The position numbers were made by a program, and so were the translations under genes. A stretch of DNA of 64,000 bases from Haliclona indistincta (taxonomy: Eukaryota; Porifera; Demospongiae; Haplosclerida; Chalinidae). Position 1 is the first letter of the stretch; each line of letters opens with the position of its first letter. The stretch covers positions 2,288,631 through 2,352,630 of the forward strand of contig OZ024790.1 of assembly GCA_964017065.1 (NCBI GenBank), read 5' to 3'. Under the pieces are notes generated by a model. The model saw nothing but the letters and a program-made list of their open reading frames with translations, was not told where the DNA came from and did not search any database. Below are positions 54,616 to 64,000 of the stretch, in pieces.

Positions 54616-55023
54616 AGCAGCATAGAGTACATGTAGCTAAAATGCATTGTACAAGCTGTTGTAATAAAAATACAAGCTGTTTACTGAAGACTGACCTGCA
54701 TAACGCTTGCTCGCTCAGGCTCACTCGACGAGCAAGATGAGTATGAAGACGCTTTCGCTTGCAAGTTTCATTGCTGCTTTTGGAGTCATATGAGCTGCAC
54801 TGTCATATATCAAGCACGATGTAGCCAGCTGTGGACAGTACTGTCTCTGAAGGAAGCCAGAACGCGAGCAACGGCAGTCCAGGCGAGCAAATCACGCCAT
54901 AACTCGAAAACAAAGCCTTTAATCGCAATTCTGCCAAATTTGTTTTTCATAAACTACTGAGATCTACCTGTGTTGCTAATTTCAGCGCTTAGTAGCAAGC
55001 GGTTGCTGAGATACGCATTGCGA

Positions 55024-55027
<4 letters not shown>

Positions 55028-55073
<46 letters not shown>
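55028..55073. repeat. (CA)n microsatellite
   Basis: About 22 CA units, preceded by GCGAACATACA. Confidence 0.95.
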
Positions 55074-55076
<3 letters not shown>

Positions 55077-55270
55077 AACATGCAGACTACTGTATGCCTC
55101 GTGGCTCCGCCCACACCTCGGCATAATAATAGACTATGCAGTAAGTTGTGTTACCTCTGGGAAGCCGGCATCATGAGCTGCTTGGACCGATCACCAGCTG
55201 ACACACAGTGGAACTTGATGTTGTTAGCAGTCACATACGCGTGTGTACCAAGAGCAAAGCCAATCACATG

Positions 55271-55743
55271 CTGGGGAGGAGGTATAGGGAGAGATGTAGG
55301 TAGGGAGGGAGAGTATCATACTACTTTGTCACATCAAGAACAATTACAGACTTACTGATTCAAGACAAGAAAACGCGCACACAACGGAGAAGAAATTCAC
55401 GTGACGAACTTGTTGTACGGAAGAGAAGTTTGCTCTCACTGTCCCTCATACATTCTAGCCTGCTGTAGAGAGAGAATGAAAGGCGGTGAACATGGGTCAT
55501 GACAAGACCGCACGTGGTAGTCTATTAAAGGAAAATCTTACCACGGCCTGCACCACAGAGCTCCCCGCATTGCTTTCATTTGCTGAACATGGAGGCTGAG
55601 CCGCGGTCGGGTCGAGTGCACTTACGATCGAAGACACAACATCACGTGCTCCTCGTGCGGTCTATTTTGGCGCCAAATTCAAATGACAATGTTATCAGAC
55701 ACTAAAATTAATTATCTTGTGTGGTGTTGTGTGGTATCTAAAT
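55271..55743. other. No gene recognised
   Basis: Spacer between the hydrolase remnant and the sulfotransferase. No open frame with a domain is present. Confidence 0.45.
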
Positions 55744-56532
55744 TTAATTTGTTTGTACCACAAGTCTTTCAGCATACATTTCTTGATACAGAGGCCAGCT
55801 CTCTCTAATACAAGCTGACACCTCTACAGGAGCATCACTGGGGATCACTGGTCCTGTATTTTCCTGTTCACCAGTGTTATCACGGCGGGTGAATCCACTT
55901 GACGCCGCAACTGATCGATACAACAGATCACTGTAACTTTCTGAAGCTACTGACCAATCGTGTATCATCCCGGGCTCCCATGAGGTCATGCCGGGATTGT
56001 ATCTAATACCCACAGCATTGCAGTATGCCTTCATCATTCTGTCAGGAGCATTTAGTAGGTCATCAGCATCAATCACTACCACATGCTTTGTCTGACGAAC
56101 ATAGACGAACAGCTTATACAGACTTTGGAACCCAGCATCAACTGAGTTGAAGGACCAGTCTGGTATTTTCAGTCCACACTTGAACCAAGAATAGATTGCT
56201 TTGTCAGGTCTTCTTATTAGAAATGTGTGAGTGTAAGTTGATAGTCCTCCTTGCATGACTTCATCTAACTTGCCTTCAACATGTTTTGCTAGCTCTTTGA
56301 CAAACACAGCCTCGTAACAAGGATAATCCTTCAAAAGATTAAGTGTGGTTTCTTCATAACTAGCTCCAAGCAAGAGTTGTCTGCTGCTGTACTGCTGTCC
56401 TCTGATATAGCAAGGTGCCACGTACGGCTCGTGGAGCACTTTACAGTAATCCAAAGTGCGCATTGATCGTTCGAACGCTGTCGAAACCGTCTTTGGCGCA
56501 GCCCACAGTACTACACGAGTTTCTGGCAACAT
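55744..56532 (-). CDS. Sulfotransferase-like protein, intronless
   Basis: An uninterrupted frame of 262 residues, counting from the ATG at 56532 (MLPETRVVLWAAPKTVSTAF). The P-loop-like APKTVSTAFERSM matches the 5'-phosphosulfate-binding loop. RRPDKAIYSWF matches the 3'-phosphate-binding motif of PAPS-dependent sulfotransferases, so it probably transfers sulfate from PAPS to an unknown acceptor. The frame extends upstream to an ATG at 56586, but those codons overlap a repeat shared with 61.75-61.85 kb, so I prefer the inner start. No signal peptide is evident. Lack of introns beside intron-rich genes could mean a retrocopy; no poly(A) tail is visible. Confidence 0.75.
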   Translation of the reverse strand: MLPETRVVLWAAPKTVSTAFERSMRTLDYCKVLHEPYVAPCYIRGQQYSSRQLLLGASYEETTLNLLKDYPCYEAVFVKELAKHVEGKLDEVMQGGLSTYTHTFLIRRPDKAIYSWFKCGLKIPDWSFNSVDAGFQSLYKLFVYVRQTKHVVVIDADDLLNAPDRMMKAYCNAVGIRYNPGMTSWEPGMIHDWSVASESYSDLLYRSVAASSGFTRRDNTGEQENTGPVIPSDAPVEVSACIRESWPLYQEMYAERLVVQTN

Positions 56533-56586
56533 GACTCCATACGAAGCATAAGAGGCTATCAACCATGCATACGTGAAAACCTCCAC

Positions 56587-57690
56587 TGAGTAACGTAACC
56601 AAGCAACAAATATTTTAATAGTAAATTCTGTTTAAATTGTGGTAGACATAATATTGTCACTTCCTTTATTAGAGCTACATCACACTGTACTGAACAATAG
56701 TAATATTACAGCTACTCTACAGGGAATTTTAAACCACCATTCAACGAAATTTTTACTTCAATCTGAAACTGCATGTCACTCTGGAAGTCCTTTTCTATCT
56801 AATTTGTGCCTTTCCTTGTCTTGATGTAACTCAGGAGCTGATGAAAAACTAATCTAATCTGATGAAATGTCAGCAGAAATTTTTAAATCTCAGTTTGGAA
56901 TTTTATGTTTGTACAACAACAAATTGGCTTTGGCACCTTCAATTGTACTTAATATAATGGAGACTGATTTTACGAGTAGCTAATAATGATCATCTACAAT
57001 AAAAAATTTACATGTGATGATTAAGATGCGCCATAGAAAATTTTGAACAATTGAGGAGATTCAACACACCACCAACACCATTAGAGTCAAGTAACACATG
57101 ACAGCCATGATTAACCAGCTGTAGTCATGTTATACGCACATGTATAATTTATTACAAACTAAATAACTGCACTGCAAAAGGTATCTACACTGTGCTGACA
57201 TGCAACTACACTGCAACACTGGATAATTACCTTGATCGAACAAACTTTGTAACAAGGAAGACTACCTCAGGTAGCCAACTGCTTGGTAAATCTCACTTTC
57301 TTGACCGAGATCATAGCAAAGAATGTTTCTTTTCAAACTCTACAGCTCGCAAAATGATATGCCATAAATTTTAAGTAGAAAGTAGCTAACCAGTCAAAGA
57401 AACCGAAGGTCTTGTGTTTTACCTGCAGAAGTGCGGGTAAATACCACTGACCTAGTATCAGTGCCTAAAAATGGCTAAAATTGTCTATATCCTGGTACTA
57501 CCTAGGCTTTTTAGAGGCTAGAGATGAATTCTCGAGATATACGGTTACTCAAAACTGACATGAAACCATAGAAGGACAAACACCATGAAGAAGTAGCGAA
57601 TTATGAGTCAGCTGACGTCGCAAGGTAATTATCTATCCAGTGTTTGCATACATCATGTAAGGCAAACTTGTTTCCGCATTCCGAGAAGGC
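56587..57690. other. Upstream region of NLR-E, no exon recognised
   Basis: 56590-57180 matches the segmental repeat at 47030-47590 and 61880-62450. The last 300 bp, up to the NLR-E ATG, are unique in the window and presumably hold its promoter. Confidence 0.5.
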
Positions 57691-60259
57691 ATGGCGACAA
57701 GAACAGAGAGCCCTGAATTTCAGACTGTGAGAGGCAAATTCGCTGTTGTCTGTGGTTCTATCTCTGCACCAGACGTGGTGACATTTGCTGGCGAACTGCT
57801 ACAAAGTAATCTCATCAGCGATGCTGGTCACCAGGCGGCCATTGCTGTCACCGGTTTATCACCGACTAACAAGATTGCTCATCTGGTCTCAGAAGCCGCG
57901 AACAATGTCTGCAATTCACCAGACAACTTCTACAAGTTCGTCTCTATCATAGAAATCAGGAACGCACGACTTGCTTCCACCCTGAGGAGTCAATACATGT
58001 GGCACGTGGAACCAGCAAGCTGCATATCTGATCATGATCAAGTCCCTGATCCGACCTATGCTGAGTGTGCGAGAAGTCTTCGACAGGTGTATAGAACAGC
58101 TGAGCCTCCAACCTGGGACCCTCTCCCTCAGTGCCAGCATGTCAAACTAGCCATGATAAAGGAGAAAGGAAAGCGATGTGGTAGTGACAACACGATTGCT
58201 GAGAGCAGAGTAGAGGGAGATGTAGACAAACTGTTGACAATAAAGGTACCTGTAGATTCTGATAGTGTCTTTGATGCTGGCATCTTTGACAATGAGCGTC
58301 AAGTGATTCTATTTGAAGGAGTGCATGGGAGGAATTGGAAAAACCAGTCTTGCCTACCAATATGCCAAGAAATGGGCTGAAGGAAAATTGAGCGCATTTG
58401 ATGCTGTGGCTCTTGTTCGTCTACGAGACTTAAACGAACACAATGTACGTGAAGTTGATCGTATCTTGCCTCACCTTCTCTTCGTAGCTAGTGGTAACAG
58501 CATATCAAAAGAGATTGCTCGACTTATCGTAGACAAGCAAAGGATTCTCCTCATCTTGGACGGCTGGGACGAGTCTCCAGCAAGCATTCGTAAGCCATCA
58601 TTCATCAAAGATCTGCTTCAGTCAGTTTCTCCTCAGACTAGAATACTGATAACCTCTCGGCCTGACTTCTCATTGGATCTTCATGGTCTAGCTAACCGGG
58701 TAGAGATTCTTGGTTTTACTAAAGGTGATATTCACAATTACTTTGAGAATGCGTTAAAGTCACATCTGCCCAATAGTGAAGTGAAGTCAGCTTGTGATAA
58801 GCTGAGCAGTCATTTCCATCGCTATCCAGTTATCGAAAGCTGTTGCTACGTGCCTCTGAATGCTGCAATTCTAGCATACATATACCTCAATCGTGACCAG
58901 ACCTTACCCATCACTCAATGTGAATTGTTTCAAGAACTCGTACTATGCTGCATTGTCCGTGAGCTGGAAGCTCGCCAACCCGATAGAGTCCTTGAAGATG
59001 TCTCCTCATTTGAGGACCTCCCTGCTGATCTCAAGGAGCAGTTACACAAGCTCAGTGAACTAGCATTCAATGGAGTGATGCAGAACAAGATTGTTTTTAC
59101 ACAGAAGCAACTCACATCACTCTCTACATTAGGTCTGCTTCATAGTGTCCAGGGGTTTGGCTCAATTGGTAGAAAATTAGTCACTTGCAACTTTATCCAT
59201 CTAGCCGTCCAAGAGCTCCTTGCTGCCTACTATATCTCCCAACTAGAACCAGCTGAGCATTTTAATAAGTTTGAAATTCTCTTGAATGACAACCTCAAGT
59301 TTCCTGTACTCGAGTTTTACTCTGGTCTGACCAGGCTCGCCATTGAGAGTGTACGAAACCTCATCACTAGATTTAACTTTGAACAGTATAAAGGGGATTC
59401 TAAGCGTTGCCTCTTAGCATTTTTGAACTGCATCTTCGAAGCACAAATACACAATCAATCGTTTTATGAGCAATTGGTTCAAAATCTAAAATCTAGTGTA
59501 GATTTGTGTAATATTTCTTTGAGTCCAATGGATTGTCTGTCAGTGCACTACTTTTTATCCTCTATCAGAACCTCGACAAAGGGAGAAATAGAATTGAACA
59601 TTTTTAACTGCAGTATTGATGACCAGTGTTTGGGTATGCTACTAGGAATATCTACTGAGCATGCTGAGACATCCTCTACATCAGGTGTGTTAGAGTCTGT
59701 AGAAATCCTATCAGTGCAGGGCAATAAATACACAGACACTGGGATTGCTTACATTGCCAGAGCTCTTATCTCCAACAGCACTTTAAGAACACTGTATGTT
59801 GGTAATGACAGTGTAACAGACATGGGACTGGTGCCACTGTTGGAATTGGAAGCACTACCAAGACTACATTCACTGAAGGATTTAGGACTGTTCTGGACAT
59901 TGTCACATCCTGACAAATCATTGAATATGATCAGAGAGTGTGTAGGGAGAAGTATATTGGAACAATTAAGATTAGTCCTTTATTCTCCATCACTGCAGTC
60001 AGAAGAGGCAGTAAAAGAGTGGGTTCAGAGTATTGTGGTTGGAGGGAACATTCTCATACATTCTCTTAAATCTTGTCAAGTTACCAAGCTTACTATAGTT
60101 GTAGTTCTTCGAAAACTTTCATTTTCTATCGATGAAAAGGGAGTCAAAGCACAATTATATTCATCGCTCCAACAATCAGTCACTTTTACCAACTCAGAAA
60201 GAATAAATTCAGCTTTTACAAATCCTTTACATTTTAAATTTGAAATTATTTGTTTATAA
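57691..60259 (+). pseudogene. NLR-E: CARD-like, NACHT and LRR, frameshifted in Walker A
   Basis: A single exon starts at ATG 57691 with a helical CARD/Death-fold-like domain (LLQSNLISDAGHQAA, NKIAHLVSEAANNV, NFYKFVSII, NARLASTLRSQY; about residues 15-105). It runs without an intron into the NACHT linker SLRQVYRTAEPPTWDPL. Four extra nucleotides within GTGCATGGGAGG (58321-58332) shift the frame inside Walker A. The first frame ends at 58380; the second carries MGGIGKTS onward and is open to 60259 with Walker B, TRILITSRPD and LRRs. The domain order otherwise equals a complete receptor. It may be a pseudogene, a null allele or an assembly error. Confidence 0.8.
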
Positions 60260-60539
60260 TAAATAATGGACATACTTTTAATTTGTAACCAAAATTTTTT
60301 TAAGGAGAGCTCAACGAATCGTACAGCACATATTCTTTCTCTCTGTATGCGCTGAGTGTTTAAAACAAGATGTGTTATTAAAGCATGTAAATAGCAAACT
60401 CTTGATTACTCCTAATCTATACAATTGCATCTTAATGTACAATAATTTTAATTTAAGGGAAATCGAGATAGTACTTCAGTTTAGAGCTACAATGTAGGTG
60501 TCACTAGTTAGTTCAAGTGGCACTGCCGTGTGCTGCTAG

Positions 60540-61330
60540 CTACTGATCCAGGAACTCTTCCATGAACTAGTTCACCTGATCAGGATCGTCCATCTGGACA
60601 AAATGGTTGGCATCAGGAATATGCCTGCAGTGAGAGAATGACACCATTAATATCAGTAACCATCACACATCACACAATAAAATAGCATCAATCAATAATC
60701 ATTAAAACACAAATTTATCATTTGATCGTAAAAAACAAAACTTATTAATGCTGGACATGACGAAGAAATAGGAATGATTTATAAGTCTGTACCAAAAATT
60801 TGTACCATAGTGTTGTACCTTAAGCTGATAGTGATCTTGGAACACACTGACTCATCGTGCTTGTCAGCCATAGCACCATCAAGAGCAACATCTTTATCAC
60901 CCTAATAGAGAGAAGAGAGAAAGATTATTTCAAAAGATGTGTACATGTAGAACGAGTGAGTCAGCAGCCTAAGCAGGAACTTAGAAACCTACAACTTCTA
61001 ATAGTGCAATGGTAATATCGGATCTGCAACACATAAAATCATTACGCTCAGTATTAGACTTGAGCACATAAATTTTTGATAACATATCGTATTTCCTGTA
61101 CCAGGTTTTAAAAACTGTATTTCACCAAACCCCTAGAACATGACTTTAATTTGTACTCACCCAAATCAACAGTGTTGGAACATTGATGGGATCTGAATTA
61201 GGAGGTTTCTCAGGATAACGCATCATAGCACGATAGTAGTTGATGGGAGGAGTGAATGCACCGGGTTGAAGAATACGTACTTATAGGCCTCGATAACTTC
61301 ATCACGATTAGGAATATTAGACTTGGAACC
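60540..61330 (-). pseudogene. Epoxide hydrolase-like 3' exons, copy 4 (broken)
   Basis: Exon 61161-61330 has a 1-nt deletion (KYVFFNP instead of KYVFSQP) that shifts the frame. Exon 60819-60901 reads DKDVALDGAMADKHDESVCS and gains two codons at its end. Last exon 60540-60624 keeps DANHFVQMDDPDQVN, but a CAG-to-TAG change then ends it 8 codons early. No 5' exons lie nearby. Confidence 0.7.
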
Positions 61331-61387
<57 letters not shown>

Positions 61388-62715
61388 TAGTGAGTGATAT
61401 AGTGTGTGTGTGTGCAAGCTCACTAGATCTCCTACTAAACTGTCAAACATCTTAAAGTCGTGGATTCGTAGAGTCTGACTCAGCTCTGGTATCCATGGCG
61501 ACTGAAACATGAACATGTGCTAGAAACAAAAACAATCAATTCCAATTAAGATACACATGCATGAGCAGTTAATCAGCTAACCCAGGAGATGAACAACTAT
61601 TTGCGTGATGACCTAATATGGCATATCATGACTCAGTGCATAGAGGAAAAACTTTATCAATGTTGTATACCGGTAATTCTGTGCAAACTAAAAAAATCTG
61701 TTTTAAAAGAAGCTGTTCATTGAACAGTGAAATTATTACTATTGTGCCTCCGTAAACATAGAAATTGAACCATAGATAAGCATACGAAGCAACCATAGGT
61801 TATCCACCATGCATAGGTGAAAACCTCAGTAACATAACTAAGGAACAAATATTTTAAAAATGAGCAAATCCTACTTGTGATGTGGCTAGTAGACATTGTC
61901 ACTTCCTTTATTAGAGCTACTTCACACTGTAGTGAACAATAGTAATATTACAGCTACTCTACAGGGAATTTTTAAACCACCATTCACCAAATTTTACTTC
62001 AATCAGAAACTGTCACTCTGGAAGTTCTTTTCTATCTAATTTGTGCCTTTCGTTGTCTTGATATAACTCAGGTGCTGATGAAAAAATTAATCTAGTCCAA
62101 TGAAACGTCATCAGAATTTCTAAATCTCAGTTCAAGATTCTGGCATGCTTATGTTCTATGGTATATGTACGTATGTGCAACAACAAATTGGCTTTGGCAC
62201 CTTCCATTGTACTTAGTGAAGACTGATCTGTAAATATTACTATTCACTTAGCTAAAAATGAATATCTACAATAAAACAATTACATCTGATGCTTAATGTG
62301 CGTCATAGAAATTTTTTGAACAATTAAAGATTCAACACACCATCAGCACTGTTAGAGTAAAGTAACACATGACACACATGATTAACCAGCTGTAGTCATG
62401 CTATACAGTTTATTACAAACTAACTACTGTACTGCAAAAGTGAAATTATGGAATGAGATAGACTAAGTAAAACAGAACAGCTTATCAACTCCTTTTAGTG
62501 TTTTAATTCTTCAGTTTAATATTCACACACTGATTCTGCTATGGTTGATGTGTACCATATGCTGTACAATCTGCCATCTTAATGCCATCACTGTGTGTGG
62601 ATAATGTCAACAATAACATTTTTTACAATTTCTACGTAGTATAATCTAGCCTTGTTTGCATTGGTGTATCATATATTGAGTTGGTGGTGGTTTTTTGTAA
62701 GCTGTATAAATGTAT
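61331..62715. repeat. Segmental duplication of 46.5-47.85 kb with a (GA)n tract
   Basis: The (GA)n microsatellite at 61333-61385 is the polypyrimidine tract of the neighbouring hydrolase exon. The rest matches 46600-47850 and leads to a second copy of the fibronectin-III gene end. No exon is recognised. Confidence 0.65.
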
Positions 62716-62940
62716 TTAGACCACAGCTAAGCGATGTTGACCAATCAGGTTGCGTAGCTGCGGGTCCATAAATCTCATAATGGAATCCCGCCACTGCCGC
62801 GACTTCATAATGGAATCCCACCACACGGCGCAGATTACGGTTCTGTGCGCGGAGTTCTACTGAATAATTTTAACAGCGCTCGCGTGTCCTTCCTCGTCGT
62901 TCGCGTCGTTTCTGTTTGCTGTTGCTATGGTCTAAATCAG

Positions 62941-63079
62941 TTAGACAGCCCATCCAATCGGATCTACGCGATGTAGAAGCCCTCGCGCCGTTACCATAGC
63001 GCCCTCGCTACGCTCGGACGCTATATAGCAACGGCTCTCGGGCTTCTAAATCGCGTAGATCCTCGGATGCGCTCTCTAA
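62941..63079. repeat. Palindromic foldback 1
   Basis: TTAGACAG... and ...CTCTCTAA arms pair through GGATCTACGCGAT and ATCGCGTAGATCC. The centre is CGCCCTCGCTACGCTCGG. Confidence 0.75.
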
Positions 63080-63715
63080 CTATTATTTATACTACAGCTC
63101 AATGTAATTCTAGAATCTGATTGGTCAGTGGAGGACAATATATCACGTATTCTTCCGCGGGAACTCGTATTATTCCGCTGGAAGTCATATTTTTCCGCTG
63201 GAAGTCATGTTTTCCTCTGAGTGGCATGAGTTTATCAATTTTCTACAGGTACTAGCTTTTGTATTTACTGAGCCAGTACGTGTTGTGTTCGCTTCTGGCA
63301 TGAGCAGCACAGCGTCTATAGACCCGGGCACTTGGCTACGATCGTCGATCGATGCAACGATTGACTTGCTATGTTAATTGTGCATGATAAACGTAAGAAA
63401 GCAAGTAACTCACCGCGTTTTGCTATGTTGACAGCTTAAAGCTTGCCTAATAAACGCACACAGCACGTACAAAAGACTGCTGGACTCTAGTAACTATCGT
63501 TCTAACCGTTCGTTGGAGACAAAGTTCAGCCATTGCCACGTGAAAACGCAAAGCGGCGTTTGTGGGTGTGGCAGTAGGGTCACAGCACGTGTTTTCGAGC
63601 AAGAAGAAACGCTCATGCTGCAGGAACTTGTCGTTTTGGGACGGTCATCAACCATTGTTTTTCAAAAAAAATCTGCGTCGGTTTATTGTTGCCATGTAGC
63701 TGTAGTATAAATACC

Positions 63716-63858
63716 TTAGACGACGAATCATCGGCAACTACGGGATTTAGAGCGCCTTGGCAACCGAAATAGACGCCCTCGTGCTACGCGCTCGGAACGT
63801 CTATACATCGGTTCCCGCGGCACTCTAAATCCCGTAGTTGCCTCGATCCGTCGTCTAA
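63716..63858. repeat. Palindromic foldback 2
   Basis: TTAGACGACG and CGTCGTCTAA arms pair through GGCAACTACGGGATTTAGAG. The centre GCCCTCGTGCTACGCGCTCG resembles that of foldback 1, so both belong to one superfamily. Confidence 0.75.
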
Positions 63859-63888
63859 CCTATATAACACTAATGCAATCCTTCACTT

Positions 63889-64000
63889 TTACCTTTTAAA
63901 GGTATGCAAATGACGCTTCAGTACAAAGGTATTGTACACAGAAGATATGATATTTCCAGTAAATGCAACCAACAGCAATACCCCGATCACTATCAGCACA
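63889..64000 (-). CDS. Second fibronectin-III receptor copy, 3' end only
   Basis: The stop at 63889-63891 and the codons to the window edge match the last exon of the gene at 47889, covering its membrane segment and tail. One visible change is GTACACAGAAG for GTACGCAGAAG. The gene continues beyond the window, so its completeness is unknown. Confidence 0.7.
   Translation of the reverse strand, partial: VLIVIGVLLLVAFTGNIISSVYNTFVLKRHLHTFKR

Larger units (their letters stand above)
53349..55270 (-). pseudogene. Epoxide hydrolase 5' half, degraded
   Basis: Three exons are recognisable. 55155-55270 reads GTHAYVTANNIKFHCVSAGD, then a frame lesion just before what should be HGFPE. 53746-53802 contains a stop and shift and then SFTKDYRVVAIDMR. 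53349-53427 reads RGYGESDKPPKVTDYRMSKL then TKDIAEL. These are the oxyanion-hole and early core parts of an alpha/beta-hydrolase epoxide hydrolase. The nucleophile exon (HDWGG type) is not found downstream. The 54-kb minisatellite occupies an intron. It is complementary in content to the 3'-exon fragments near the NLRs. Confidence 0.75.
62716..63864. mobile_element. 1.15-kb insertion with two palindromic foldbacks
   Basis: The paralogous site near 47850-47862 runs through without it. The insertion begins TTAGACCACAG and ends CCGTCGTCTAA, imperfect inverted ends. It contains long palindromes at 62941-63079 and 63716-63858. A frame at 63513-63710 has no recognised domain. It may be one element or nested foldbacks. 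Confidence 0.55.

Noticed and set aside
54254..54724. 156-aa cysteine-rich frame on the minus strand
   Set aside because: It is a translation of the GCATGCAAGCAGCAGAAC minisatellite.
1..64000. tRNA and rRNA genes
   Set aside because: No cloverleaf or rRNA core was noticed by eye. The only tRNA-like sequence is the LTR primer-binding site. A tRNA scan could still find one.

Overview
The window looks like nuclear DNA of a marine invertebrate, most likely a demosponge (Amphimedon-like). It is AT-rich, with short GT-AG introns and dense small transposons. It carries a local family of NOD-like receptors (NLRs) with Death or CARD-like heads, a NACHT ATPase and ribonuclease-inhibitor-type LRRs, an expansion known from sponges. 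The species call is inference; the gene structures below were read by hand from the sequence.

Layout. 1-4.1 kb: MITE-rich DNA. 4.1-6.4 kb: intact NACHT-LRR exon (NLR-A), followed on the minus strand by decayed last exons of an epoxide hydrolase (6.7-8.0 kb). 8.5-9.3 kb: nested small elements. 10.26-11.77 kb: a 44-bp minisatellite. 12.1-18.5 kb (minus): an uninterrupted 2127-codon Helentron protein with zinc ribbon, 23-aa repeats, OTU, HUH Rep, PIF1-type helicase and EEP nuclease. 18.5-21.8 kb: tandem repeats and a LINE remnant. 21.9-25.0 kb: an NLR pseudogene that lost its NACHT (NLR-B), plus more hydrolase debris. 25.5-43.5 kb: a Death-NACHT-LRR gene (NLR-D) whose second intron of about 15.3 kb is filled by a Helitron-like element (26.48-27.74), a 7.2-kb integrase-kinase transposon (28.31-35.53) and a gag-only LTR retroelement (36.12-40.12). 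44.4-46.5 kb: a hydrolase copy split by an inversion and another Helitron-like copy. 47.9-50.7 kb (minus): an eight-exon fibronectin-III receptor. 53.3-55.3 kb (minus): the 5' half of an epoxide hydrolase, degraded. 55.7-56.5 kb (minus): an intronless sulfotransferase. 57.7-60.3 kb: CARD-like-NACHT-LRR (NLR-E) with a 4-nt frameshift inside Walker A. 60.5-61.3 kb: a fourth broken hydrolase copy. 62.7-63.9 kb: an insertion with two palindromic foldbacks. 63.9-64.0 kb: the start of a second fibronectin-III gene copy.

How it fits together. The repeating unit is NLR, then opposing hydrolase 3' exons, then (in two copies) the fibronectin-III gene, so this is a segmentally duplicated innate-immunity cluster. 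Paralogous copies supply empty sites, so several insertions can be delimited to the base.

The most unusual object is the transposon at 28313-35529. It has 101-bp inverted repeats that appear identical, 20-bp iterons and a 6-bp target duplication. It holds only two convergent genes: a c-integrase (11 exons, D-D-E triad present) and a 788-aa protein (17 exons) with an Ig-like domain and a Pelle/RLK-type kinase with a variant catalytic loop. Both reading frames close without a stop, and both start codons lie 280-281 bp from their transposon end. A mobile element carrying an immune-receptor-like kinase, lodged in an NLR intron, is the best candidate here for something undescribed.
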